Assembly: GCA_026003395.1 (NCBI GenBank)
Contig: BPHE01000002.1
Location: 186,001-250,000 of the forward strand
Source: Vicingaceae bacterium
Lineage (GTDB): Bacteria > Bacteroidota > Bacteroidia > Flavobacteriales_E > Vicingaceae
Direction of reading: 5' to 3'
DNA length: 64,000 nucleotides
The notes under the pieces were generated by a model, which did not search any database, was not told the origin of the DNA, and was given only the letters and a program-made list of their open reading frames with translations. Numbering within the stretch: the first letter of the stretch is position 1; the number at the start of each line of letters is the position of its first letter. The position numbers and the translations under genes are program-made. Positions 26,677-35,533 of the stretch are shown here, in pieces.

Positions 26677-27843
26677 ATGTCGAACTTTTTGTCAAAATAT
26701 ATCGGAGGAGATAGAAGTATCTGGGTCATTGCCCTATTGCTGGGCATCATCTCATTACTGGTTGTGTATAGTTCGATAGTCACGCTGGCTTACAAATATC
26801 AAAGCGGCAACACATTGTATTACCTGATAAAGCATGGTTTCATACTATTTATTGGATTTATTTTTATTTATCTTGCTCACAAAGTTGACCATAAAAACTA
26901 CTATCGTTTTGCCAAACCAATTTACATTCTTTCCATCCTCCTGCTTATCTATACACTTTTTAATGGAGCCAACATTAATGAAGCTTCAAGATGGATTTAT
27001 ATCCCAATTATTAATCAAACATTTCAAACCTCCGATTTAGGGAAATTGGCTTTGTATATATTTACGGCAAGAACATTAGCAAAATACAACCACAAAGTAA
27101 ACGAACAAAAATTTTTCTATCTAAATCTTTTACTTCCTGTATTACTTACTTGCGGTCTTATCTTACCTTCAAACTTTTCCACCGCAGCACTTGTATTTTT
27201 TAATTCACTTGTTTTGATGAAGATAGGAGGTGTCAGATGGAAATATATTTTGACGGTAATAGGCTCCGGCATAATTGCCTTTGCCCTATTTATTACAATC
27301 GTATGGAATTTTGCAGAAAACAAAGGTCGTATTGGAACATGGAAAAAACGTATAGAAACTTTTATCGAAGGAGGAGATAAAGATTCGAATTACCAAGTAG
27401 AACAGGCAAAAATTGCTATTGCAAGAGGCGGCTGGATGGGCCAATTACCGGGCAACAGCATTCAAAGAAACTTTCTTCCACATCCCTATTCTGATTTCAT
27501 TTTTGCCATTCTTTTGGAAGAGTATGGATTTTTCTTTGGCCTGCTTGTCATGGGTTTATATATTATCTTACTGGTAAGAGGTTTGAGAATAGCCATGCGG
27601 GCACCTACTCCATTTGGCAGTTATCTGGCTTTTATCTTATCTTTCAGCATAGTATTGCAAGCTTTTGTGAACATAGGTGTCACGGTTAATATTTTTCCGG
27701 TTACCGGACAACCCTTACCACTTGTCAGCATGGGAGGAACCTCCATATGGTTTACGTGCCTTACGCTGGGAATTTTGTTGAGTATTGCCAATCAAAATCA
27801 AGAAAGCACTATAAACACAAAAACGGAGGTTGCATATGCCTAA
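26677..27843 (+). CDS. ftsW: Septal peptidoglycan glycosyltransferase FtsW (SEDS family)
   Basis: Encodes 388 residues with about ten membrane helices. SEDS motifs are visible: the early VVYSSIV, the large extracellular loop with QVEQAKIAIARGGWMGQLPG, and the C-terminal GQPLPLVSMGGTS. Position in the dcw cluster next to murG identifies FtsW rather than RodA. It polymerises lipid II at the septum with FtsI. Its 3' end overlaps murG by 8 bases and carries the SD-like GGAGG used by murG. Confidence 0.94.
   Translation: MSNFLSKYIGGDRSIWVIALLLGIISLLVVYSSIVTLAYKYQSGNTLYYLIKHGFILFIGFIFIYLAHKVDHKNYYRFAKPIYILSILLLIYTLFNGANINEASRWIYIPIINQTFQTSDLGKLALYIFTARTLAKYNHKVNEQKFFYLNLLLPVLLTCGLILPSNFSTAALVFFNSLVLMKIGGVRWKYILTVIGSGIIAFALFITIVWNFAENKGRIGTWKKRIETFIEGGDKDSNYQVEQAKIAIARGGWMGQLPGNSIQRNFLPHPYSDFIFAILLEEYGFFFGLLVMGLYIILLVRGLRIAMRAPTPFGSYLAFILSFSIVLQAFVNIGVTVNIFPVTGQPLPLVSMGGTSIWFTCLTLGILLSIANQNQESTINTKTEVAYA
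27825..27838 (+). promoter_or_regulatory. Shine-Dalgarno-like site before murG
   Basis: GGAGG at 27825-27829 lies 6 bases before the ATG at 27836, inside the last codons of ftsW. Bacteroidota genes usually lack such sites, and most starts in this window show only A-rich leaders. It supports 27836 over the in-frame TTG at 27830 as the murG start. Confidence 0.45.
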
Positions 27844-28930
27844 AAACTTCATCATAAGCGGCGGCGGAACAGGCGGGCATGTATATCCTGCCATAGCCAT
27901 TGCTCAATCCATCAAACAACACGACCCCGGGCATAAGATTTTGTTTATCGGTTCTATTGGAAGAATGGAAATGGAAAAAGTACCTGCGTATGGTTTTGAA
28001 ATTATAGGTTTGCCAATACAAGGACTGCAACGAAAAAAAGTATGGAAAAATATCGTCACACTACAAAAAATGATTCTTAGCATCATTAAAACCAAAAAGA
28101 TATTCAAGAATTTTAAACCTGATGCCGTGATAGGAGTTGGAGGATATGCGAGCTGGGCTGCCATGCAAGTGGCTTCAATGACCAATATCCCTTACTTTAT
28201 ACAAGAACAAAATTCATATCCCGGTTTGGTCAATAAAAAAATGGCCAAAAAAGCTCAAGCAATTTTCGTGGCATATCCGGGCATGGAAAAATATTTCCCT
28301 GAACAAAAAATTGTTTTCACCGGCAATCCCGTTAGAAAAGATCTTAAAAACAATTCATTGACGCCTGAGAGTGCCAAAAAATATTGGTCACTGGATGAAA
28401 AAAAATCCACTGTTTTATTTTTAGGTGGCAGTTTGGGAGCCAAAACCATCAATGAATCTGCAGTTAAGGCAATCTCCACCATCGATGGAGAAAAGGTTCA
28501 ATTTATTTGTCAAACAGGAAAACACTATCTGGAAGAAATGCAATCACGCCTGAAAAATAAAACCAACGTTGTAATAAAAGACTTTATCCGTGAAATGGAT
28601 TACGCTTATGCCGCAGCAGATATTGTAGTGTCCAGGTCAGGAGCTTTAAGTATTTCGGAAATTGCTTATTTGCAGAAACCTGCAATCCTTATTCCCTCTC
28701 CCAATGTCGCCGAAGACCATCAAACCAAAAATGCCATGGCTCTGGTATCAAAAAATGCTGCAATTATGCTAAAAGATAGTGAGGCTGTAGACAAAATAAC
28801 CGACACTCTCAACCGATTAATACAAGACCAAAACTTAAGACATCAATTGCAGGAAAACATAAAAACATTTGCAAAAAATAATGCAGCCGAAGAAATTGTT
28901 GACTATATTATGAAATCAATCGAATTATGA
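27836..28930 (+). CDS. murG: UDP-GlcNAc:lipid I GlcNAc transferase MurG
   Basis: Encodes 364 residues, GT-B fold. The N-terminus has the first G loop ISGGGTGGHVYPAIA, then GVGGYASW. The second half has FLGGSLGAKTIN and RSGALSISEIAY, which bind UDP-GlcNAc. It makes lipid II on the inner membrane face. It overlaps ftsW (8 bases) and murC (4 bases). Confidence 0.96.
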   Translation: MPKNFIISGGGTGGHVYPAIAIAQSIKQHDPGHKILFIGSIGRMEMEKVPAYGFEIIGLPIQGLQRKKVWKNIVTLQKMILSIIKTKKIFKNFKPDAVIGVGGYASWAAMQVASMTNIPYFIQEQNSYPGLVNKKMAKKAQAIFVAYPGMEKYFPEQKIVFTGNPVRKDLKNNSLTPESAKKYWSLDEKKSTVLFLGGSLGAKTINESAVKAISTIDGEKVQFICQTGKHYLEEMQSRLKNKTNVVIKDFIREMDYAYAAADIVVSRSGALSISEIAYLQKPAILIPSPNVAEDHQTKNAMALVSKNAAIMLKDSEAVDKITDTLNRLIQDQNLRHQLQENIKTFAKNNAAEEIVDYIMKSIEL

Positions 28931-30309
28931 AACCGATAAACACATATCATAATTATTTCTTTATAGGCATTGGTGGAATCGGTATGAGTGCCCTTGCCCA
29001 ATACTTTTTAAACCGTGGCAAGAACGTAGCAGGATATGACCAAACCATGACTTCTATCACCGAGAGGCTGATAAATATAGGTGCATCTTTTATCAATACC
29101 GATAATCCTGACTTAATTCCTTTTATTTTTAAAGAAAACAAAGAAGACACTTTGGTCATCTACACACCGGCCATTAAAAAAGAAGAAAATCGTTTGTTAC
29201 AATTTTTTTCCGAAAAAAATTATGAAATTATTAAACGAGCCGAAGCATTGAGCCAAATCGTCAATTCATTTAAATTGTTGGCAGTGGCCGGCACGCATGG
29301 AAAAACAACCACTACCTCCTTATTAGGACATATTTTTCAAGAAGCCGGCAAGCATCCATTGGTTTTTTCAGGAGGATGGATGAAAAATTACGATTCCAAT
29401 TTTATTGACCAAACGAATCCTCAGTTTGCCATTTGCGAAGCTGACGAATATGACCGTTCGTTTCTTTTGTTACAACCCCATGACTCTATAATCACCTCGG
29501 TAGATGCCGATCATCTGGATATTTATGGAAATCAAGGAATGTTGAAAGATTCATTTATTGAATTTGCCGGACATACCTCAAATGATGGATATATACTCAT
29601 TCATGAAAATTTTTCGGAACTGTTTAAACCACTTAAAAACAAAAAAATTCTATCGTATGGAATTTCAGAAAAAGCCACTATCAAAATTAGTAATGTTCGT
29701 ATAGACAACGGCATCACAAATTTTGTCATCAGCTTGCCGGACAATACCACTATAGACATACACACTTTATTGCATGGGCAGCATAACAGAGAAAATATTA
29801 CTGCTGCCGCAGCCCTTGCATATTTTCATAATATTCCTCCGGAAACCATTTCAGGAGCAGTATCGTCATTCAAAGGTGTTAAACGAAGATTTGAATACAT
29901 CATTAAAACGGAGGATTTTATTTGGATTGACGATTATGCCCATCATCCCAAAGAAATCAATGCTTTGATAAACACCGTAAAAGAATTATATCCCGGGAAG
30001 ACCATAACAGCCATTTTTCAACCACACTTATATTCCAGGACAAGAGATTTCCTAAACGAATTCGCACAAGAATTGGATAAGGCAGACATACCTGTGATAC
30101 TTCCGGTTTATCCTGCCCGAGAAAAACCTTCGGCAGGACTAACCTCCGAACACTTGATAAAAATCATGAAAAATCCAAATGCACGATTAATGACTCCGGA
30201 AAAATTGTTAGTGAATTTTGACAAAATAAAAAGCGATATAGTTTTAACAATAGGTGCAGGAAATATTGACCTACTCATTCCTGAAATTTTAAAAAGATAT
30301 GAAAATTGA
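28927..30309 (+). CDS. murC: UDP-MurNAc:L-Ala ligase MurC
   Basis: Encodes 460 residues. The N-terminus is FIGIGGIGMSALA (UDP-binding), the P-loop is VAGTHGKTTTTS, then EADEYDRSF and DADHLDIYGN, and WIDDYAHHPKEI in the C-terminal domain. MurC carries out the first amino acid addition of the peptide stem. It overlaps murG by 4 bases and ftsQ by 11 bases. Confidence 0.96.
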   Translation: MKPINTYHNYFFIGIGGIGMSALAQYFLNRGKNVAGYDQTMTSITERLINIGASFINTDNPDLIPFIFKENKEDTLVIYTPAIKKEENRLLQFFSEKNYEIIKRAEALSQIVNSFKLLAVAGTHGKTTTTSLLGHIFQEAGKHPLVFSGGWMKNYDSNFIDQTNPQFAICEADEYDRSFLLLQPHDSIITSVDADHLDIYGNQGMLKDSFIEFAGHTSNDGYILIHENFSELFKPLKNKKILSYGISEKATIKISNVRIDNGITNFVISLPDNTTIDIHTLLHGQHNRENITAAAALAYFHNIPPETISGAVSSFKGVKRRFEYIIKTEDFIWIDDYAHHPKEINALINTVKELYPGKTITAIFQPHLYSRTRDFLNEFAQELDKADIPVILPVYPAREKPSAGLTSEHLIKIMKNPNARLMTPEKLLVNFDKIKSDIVLTIGAGNIDLLIPEILKRYEN

Positions 30310-31087
30310 AAGAAAAAAATATATTGTAGCCGTATTAAGATTATTGATTCTTTCAATATCCCTGGGATTTTATATTTATGTGTATTTACAATATCACAAA
30401 ACCGTCATCAGGCAAAAATTCATACATATTGATTATTCCAACAATCATCATTTTATTGATAAAGAAATTGTCGATCAACTGCTCTTTCCAAAAGGCGAGA
30501 TGCCCAAAGATATAGCAGAAATCGATCCGGCAAAACTTGAAAAATATCTTGAATCTTATCCACACATCAAAAATGCCGAAGTATATTTAGGAGTAGACGG
30601 AACTCTATATGCCGACATTTATCAAATAAATCCTATCGCCAAAATTTATAACCAAAAAAACGAAATGTTTTACTTAAACGATGACGGCAGTTTCGCACCC
30701 AAGTCAGAAAAATATACGGCAAGAGTACTTGTTGTAAATGGTAATGTAATCATAGACAGCCAAACTCCATTTAACATATTGAAACAAGCATCACACGACA
30801 GCTCAAAGCAATATACACAATGGAAAGAAATTTATGATTTGGCACATTTTATCTATTCAAAACCTTTTTGGAATAAACAAATTCAACAAATACATGTTAA
30901 TAAAGATTTTGAATATGAGTTGATGGGAAGCATTGGAAATCATACAATTGTATTGGGAAAACCATACCCGTTAAGCGGGAAGTTTACGAAACTGATGATT
31001 TTTTACCAAAAAGCCCTACCGGTAGTGGGCTGGAGCAAATACCAAGAAATAAATTTAAAATATAATAATCAAATAATTTGCAAATAA
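30299..31087 (+). CDS. ftsQ: Cell division protein FtsQ
   Basis: Encodes 262 residues. There is a short basic N-terminus, one membrane helix (about residues 8-28), then a periplasmic POTRA/FtsQ domain (the YPHIKNAEVYLGVDGTL stretch and the YLNDDGSF motif). Sequence conservation is low, as usual for FtsQ. The position between murC and ftsA makes the call firm. It overlaps murC by 11 bases and ends 2 bases before the ftsA ATG. Confidence 0.9.
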   Translation: MKIERKKYIVAVLRLLILSISLGFYIYVYLQYHKTVIRQKFIHIDYSNNHHFIDKEIVDQLLFPKGEMPKDIAEIDPAKLEKYLESYPHIKNAEVYLGVDGTLYADIYQINPIAKIYNQKNEMFYLNDDGSFAPKSEKYTARVLVVNGNVIIDSQTPFNILKQASHDSSKQYTQWKEIYDLAHFIYSKPFWNKQIQQIHVNKDFEYELMGSIGNHTIVLGKPYPLSGKFTKLMIFYQKALPVVGWSKYQEINLKYNNQIICK

Positions 31088-31089
31088 AT

Positions 31090-32535
31090 ATGGAAAACAA
31101 AGAAAAACAACCTGTGAATGTTGACCCCGGAAAAGTTGTCGTGGGGTTGGACATTGGAACAACTAAAATTGTATGCATTGCCGGATATATGAACGAAAAC
31201 GGCAAACTCGAAATCCTTGGCATGGGACAGTCCCGTTCCATTGGCGTTCACAGAGGCATGGTAAATAACATACAACAAACCATGGAGTCGATTAAAACAG
31301 CCGTAAGCCTCGCCGAAAAAGAATGTGGTATAGAAATAAAAGATGTGCACGTTGGCATTGCTTGTCAACATATTCAAACTTCGACCAATCGTGCTTCGAA
31401 AATTCTTGACCCAAACAAAGATTTTATCACGGAAGAAGACGTGAAAAGTTTTATTGACGACATGTATAAATTGAATGTTGAAGAAGGATGGAGAATAATC
31501 AACGTCATACCACAAGAATACTCGGTAGATACATTACAAAACATCGAAAACCCCGTGGGTTACAGAGGTTCGAGATTGGAAGCCGAATTTCATATCGTTC
31601 AAGCGCACGTCTCTGCCATTCATAACATTGTAAAATCTGTTGAATTGGCAGGATTGAATGTAGTGGCTTTGGATCTTGAGCCATTGGCTTCATCTGAATC
31701 GGTTTTGTCTGAAGATGAAAAAGAAGCAGGAGTTGTCTTGGTTGATATTGGAGGAGGCACAACAGATGTGGCTATTTTCTATAAAGGTATATTAAGACAT
31801 ACAGCCGTAATTCCATTTGGAGGAAATATCATTACATCTGACATACATCAAGAATTAAATATTTTGGAAAGAGATGCAGAAAATCTAAAAATAAAATTTG
31901 GAAGTGCCATTTACACAAAAGAAATGGAAGATTACACAATATCCATAGCCGGCATTCGAGGTCGTCAACCCAAACAAATACAGTTTTCCACCTTATCTGC
32001 AATTATCCGGGCAAGATTAGAAGAGATTTTTGATTTTGTTCAATACGAAATTGAGATCAGCCGCTATAAAGAAAGGTTAGGTGCCGGCGCTGTGTTGACG
32101 GGCGGCGGTTCTTTAATGAAAAATATCAAACATCTTTTTGAACTAAACACCGGTCTTGCTGTTCGTTTGGGACTACCAAACGAATATTTGACCATGAATG
32201 CACCGGAAGTTCTGAACAGTCCCATTTATGCCACTTCTGTCGGTTTGGTGTTGCGTGGTTTACAAAAACTTGAAAAAACAAAAAAAATAGAAGACACAAA
32301 CACAGAACATCATGCAGACATTAAAAATGAGAAAATCCAAATACCCAAACAAGATGTAGTAATATCAGCCGATCAAGATATTACGGAAAGTGAAAACGAC
32401 TTCTCGGAAAAAGACGACACTCAAAACAATAATGAAAACGAAAATCAAACCGGTGAGGTAAAGAACCTCAACGAAGAAACAACAAAAACTCAAAAAAGTT
32501 TTATTCAAAGATTTTTAGATCTTTTGATGGATTAA
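31090..32535 (+). CDS. ftsA: Cell division protein FtsA
   Basis: Encodes 481 residues from the ATG at 31090; a TTG at 31078 is also in frame but lies inside ftsQ. It is an actin-like ATPase with phosphate loops VVGLDIGTTKI and LVDIGGGTTDVAIF and the adenosine-binding VLTGGGSLMKNI. A roughly 80-residue acidic, Asn/Glu-rich tail leads to a C-terminal amphipathic helix (SFIQRFLDLL) that would anchor it to the membrane. It tethers FtsZ filaments. ftsZ follows after 21 bases. Confidence 0.95.
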   Translation: MENKEKQPVNVDPGKVVVGLDIGTTKIVCIAGYMNENGKLEILGMGQSRSIGVHRGMVNNIQQTMESIKTAVSLAEKECGIEIKDVHVGIACQHIQTSTNRASKILDPNKDFITEEDVKSFIDDMYKLNVEEGWRIINVIPQEYSVDTLQNIENPVGYRGSRLEAEFHIVQAHVSAIHNIVKSVELAGLNVVALDLEPLASSESVLSEDEKEAGVVLVDIGGGTTDVAIFYKGILRHTAVIPFGGNIITSDIHQELNILERDAENLKIKFGSAIYTKEMEDYTISIAGIRGRQPKQIQFSTLSAIIRARLEEIFDFVQYEIEISRYKERLGAGAVLTGGGSLMKNIKHLFELNTGLAVRLGLPNEYLTMNAPEVLNSPIYATSVGLVLRGLQKLEKTKKIEDTNTEHHADIKNEKIQIPKQDVVISADQDITESENDFSEKDDTQNNNENENQTGEVKNLNEETTKTQKSFIQRFLDLLMD

Positions 32536-32556
32536 TAATTAAAAAAACATACAATT

Positions 32557-34035
32557 ATGGAAATGGAAATGATCAACAACAATGCGTCAATCATCAAAGT
32601 TATTGGTGTAGGCGGTGGTGGCTGCAATGCAGTCAATCATATGTTTAAAAAAGGTATTAAAGATGTAGAATTTTACATTTGCAATACCGACAAACAAGCA
32701 TTAAACATAAGTCCTGTTCCCAACAAAATTTGTTTGGGAGAATCATTGACCGAGGGACGTGGAGCAGGATCAAACCCGGAAGTCGGGCGCAATGCGGCTA
32801 TCGAATCTATAGACACTATTGAGGCTATCTTGAAAGAAAATACCAAAATGGTGTTTATCACTGCAGGTCTTGGTGGTGGAACAGGTACCGGAGCAGCACC
32901 AATTATTGCAAAAACCGCCAAAGAAATGGGAATCTTAACAGTTGGAATCGTTACGATGCCTTTTTCTTTTGAAGGCAAGAAGAGAATCGCTTATGCAGAA
33001 GAAGGCCTGAGGGAAATGAGAGAAAATGTAGACACGCTTTTAGTAATCAACAATAACAAAATTCGAGAAGTATATGGTAACCTTCGTTTTACCGACGCAT
33101 TTTCAAGAGCCGACGACATACTCTGCAATGCAGCCAAAAGTATTGCAGAAATCATCACCGTTCCGGGATATGTCAACGTAGATTTTGAGGACGTAAAAAC
33201 TGTCACCAAAAACGGTGGCACTGCCATCATGGGCACCGGAATGGCTTCCGGTGAAAACAGAGCAATTGAAGCAATCACCATGGCTCTTGATTCGCCATTA
33301 TTAGATGACAATGATATCAGCGGAGCCGGCAGTATTTTATTGTACATTTTGTCCGGTAGCGGTGATTATGAACTTACTATGGATGAGATCGCTGAAATTA
33401 CCGACTACATCACAGAAAAAGCAGGAGATAACGCCAATATCATTTGGGGAAATGGTTTTGATGATCATTTGGAAGACAAACTCTCTGTTACAGTTATTGC
33501 AACTGGCTTTAATCATCAACACAATTTTAAAGAAACAGCAGAACAAAACATTAAGGTGAAAACACTCAATGATACACCCGATACAATCAATAAAACGGAA
33601 AAAACTACAGTGGTAAGTATTGACGAAGATGTGGAAATACCCGAAATTGAATCCCCGCGCATATCAGACAATAATAGTAATACCCCCGAAACGGGATTTT
33701 CCACCTCACCTGTCAAAAATATAAGCAATGATGAATCATTCATTGAAAAATCAATGCAACGAAATAAAGAAGATCTTGTAAAAAGCCATAAACCGGGAAC
33801 ACAAGAGGAGGTTAACAACAAAATGCGCGAATTATTAAACAAAATCAACCGTAGCAAATCATACAACAAAATCGAAGAATTTGAAAAAGTTTCAGCTTTT
33901 AAACGTCAAAAAAACACTACCATCCCTGCGAGCGGTTTTGAAATTTCCGATATGAATGTGGATGCTGACGGAGACAACAAACCCTCAATAAGCGAAAGAA
34001 ATAAATTCATCACCGGTAAAAGTAATGTAGATTAA
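32557..34035 (+). CDS. ftsZ: Cell division protein FtsZ
   Basis: Encodes 492 residues, longer than the E. coli protein. The GTPase domain has VGGGGCNAV and the tubulin signature GGGTGTG at residues 106-112. The T7 loop (VNVDFEDVKT) completes the active site. A hydrophilic linker of about 130 residues separates the core (ending near residue 330) from the C-terminus. The canonical C-terminal peptide is not obvious; the end is FITGKSNVD. It forms the Z ring with FtsA. It is the last gene of the cluster, followed by a terminator. Confidence 0.96.
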   Translation: MEMEMINNNASIIKVIGVGGGGCNAVNHMFKKGIKDVEFYICNTDKQALNISPVPNKICLGESLTEGRGAGSNPEVGRNAAIESIDTIEAILKENTKMVFITAGLGGGTGTGAAPIIAKTAKEMGILTVGIVTMPFSFEGKKRIAYAEEGLREMRENVDTLLVINNNKIREVYGNLRFTDAFSRADDILCNAAKSIAEIITVPGYVNVDFEDVKTVTKNGGTAIMGTGMASGENRAIEAITMALDSPLLDDNDISGAGSILLYILSGSGDYELTMDEIAEITDYITEKAGDNANIIWGNGFDDHLEDKLSVTVIATGFNHQHNFKETAEQNIKVKTLNDTPDTINKTEKTTVVSIDEDVEIPEIESPRISDNNSNTPETGFSTSPVKNISNDESFIEKSMQRNKEDLVKSHKPGTQEEVNNKMRELLNKINRSKSYNKIEEFEKVSAFKRQKNTTIPASGFEISDMNVDADGDNKPSISERNKFITGKSNVD

Positions 34036-34060
34036 TACATTGATATTTTTCATTAAAAAT

Positions 34061-34091
34061 TAAGGGGCCTTATTCAAGGCCCTTTTTTATT
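34061..34091 (+). terminator. Terminator closing the dcw cluster
   Basis: GGGCC (34065-34069) pairs with GGCCC (34078-34082), extended by A/T pairs, followed by a T run. It lies 26 bases after the ftsZ stop. Confidence 0.8.
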
Positions 34092-34214
34092 TCGCCATAA
34101 AATAACCGGATAAAAAAACTTCAAAATGATGGCAATACTTTCCGAAACCTTTTATTTATAAGCATTTTAATGTGAAGCAATTTAAATTTCCTGTCAACTT
34201 TTTACTTCATTCAT

Positions 34215-34724
34215 TTAGTCATATTTCAAAGAATTAACCCCATCAAGCGTTTTCGAATCATCTGTTAAAATGATAGGTTGATTTTCTTTATAGGTTTTGA
34301 TGACTATCATCGTTTGTGTTTGAAGCACACATTCCATATTGGTCAATTTTTCCCTCACAAACATGTCAAATTCATCCATATCCTTTAAGTATAACTTAAT
34401 TAAATAATCTGCCGGTCCGGTAATTTGATGACATTCCACTATTTCATGAAGATTCTTTATGCGATTGTAAAAAGATTTTTCATCCCTATCTTCTTGTCTG
34501 ATGACAGAAACCAGCATATATGCAACAATTCCGTATCCTAATTTTCTCTCATCAATTTTTGCGTAATAACCTTTTATCATGCCTGCTTTTTCAAGTTTTT
34601 TCACTCTTTCTAAAGTGGGCGCAGGCGAAAGGTTTATCATTTCAGCCAATTTCGCATTGGTTATTTTTCCATTTGCCTGTAAAATTTCCAATATTTTTTT
34701 GTCTATGTGGTCAAGTTTATACAT
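34215..34724 (-). CDS. Lrp/AsnC family transcriptional regulator
   Basis: Encodes 169 residues. The N-terminal winged helix-turn-helix (DHIDKKILEILQANGKITNA, about residues 5-60, with LSPAPTLERVKKLEKAGMI as the recognition part) is followed by a RAM effector domain (to about 150). Lrp-family proteins sense amino acids or related small molecules and act as dimers to octamers. It has a good promoter of its own. The gene upstream on the same strand encodes a cyclase. The target is unknown. Confidence 0.92.
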   Translation of the reverse strand: MYKLDHIDKKILEILQANGKITNAKLAEMINLSPAPTLERVKKLEKAGMIKGYYAKIDERKLGYGIVAYMLVSVIRQEDRDEKSFYNRIKNLHEIVECHQITGPADYLIKLYLKDMDEFDMFVREKLTNMECVLQTQTMIVIKTYKENQPIILTDDSKTLDGVNSLKYD

Positions 34725-34747
34725 AGTTGCAGGATTGAATAATAATA

Positions 34748-34778
34748 CAAAAATAAAACTTTTGTAGAATTTTACAAT
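34748..34778 (-). promoter_or_regulatory. Bacteroidota-type promoter for the lrp gene
   Basis: On the minus strand ATTG (34778-34775), a 19-base spacer and TATTTTTG (34755-34748) match the -33 / -7 consensus. The -33 box overlaps the last codons of the cyclase gene. The start codon is 23 bases downstream. Confidence 0.6.
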
Positions 34779-35533
34779 GGGTTTATCGAATAAATTACCG
34801 GTCTTGACGAAACAGCATCCAATTCGCCGGGAGAAATCCCAAGATGAAGCAAATAAATACCGTCAACAATCTTATTGTCAACATATATCAACTCGGTGAT
34901 GGTACGTTTTAATGTCAAATGAGGGTATTTCAACCAAAAAATTTTATGTGCCAATAGTTTTCCTTGATCCTCTTCCCTGTCTACCGATGGCATATCCACC
35001 AAAAGATGCAAAATATTAGTCATATCTGAAATTAATTCCATGGCATCATGATGAATATACACGGGATTTTTTCCACTGTATTGAAAATATTTTTTTTCTT
35101 CGCCATTAGGTAAGGTTCGTATTATCAATGCCTCTACAAATTGAGGGGTTTCCTCTAATGCCATCTTTAAGCTTTGAGCTGTCAATACTTTATCCTCTTT
35201 TATATTTTCAGGATCAACCGTAATAAGCTTTGCAATATAAAATTGATGTTTTAGCACATTTTGAATGCTTTGCATCTCCTCTGTAATGTGTCCGACACAT
35301 TCTGTATGCGTACCATGTGCATGTGGGGCAAGAGTATATGTGAAAAAGTTTACAGGCGCCCCTTTTTCAACGCTTCCAACAAATTTTCCTGCAACTATGG
35401 GTTTTGCTTCCGGAGGCGGCATTCCCCATGCCGTAACATTTTTTCTGTCAAAAGTCAATGGCAGAGATATATCCAATGGTTCATTTGTATCTATCATATA
35501 ATTTTGATCTCCAATGTTAAAATAGAGTTTCAT
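34772..35533 (-). CDS. Cyclase family protein (kynurenine formamidase-like fold)
   Basis: Encodes 253 residues. The zinc-binding signature of the cyclase family (HxGTHxDxPxH) appears as HAHGTHTECVGH, where the Asp is Glu and the Pro is Val. The family includes KynB-type formamidases and other hydrolases of small amides or esters. It has the N-terminal PLDISLPL strand typical of the fold. The altered signature sets it apart from standard KynB, so the substrate cannot be assigned. Its start overlaps the hemW stop by 4 bases, so it is in that operon. Confidence 0.82.
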   Translation of the reverse strand: MKLYFNIGDQNYMIDTNEPLDISLPLTFDRKNVTAWGMPPPEAKPIVAGKFVGSVEKGAPVNFFTYTLAPHAHGTHTECVGHITEEMQSIQNVLKHQFYIAKLITVDPENIKEDKVLTAQSLKMALEETPQFVEALIIRTLPNGEEKKYFQYSGKNPVYIHHDAMELISDMTNILHLLVDMPSVDREEDQGKLLAHKIFWLKYPHLTLKRTITELIYVDNKIVDGIYLLHLGISPGELDAVSSRPVIYSINPL

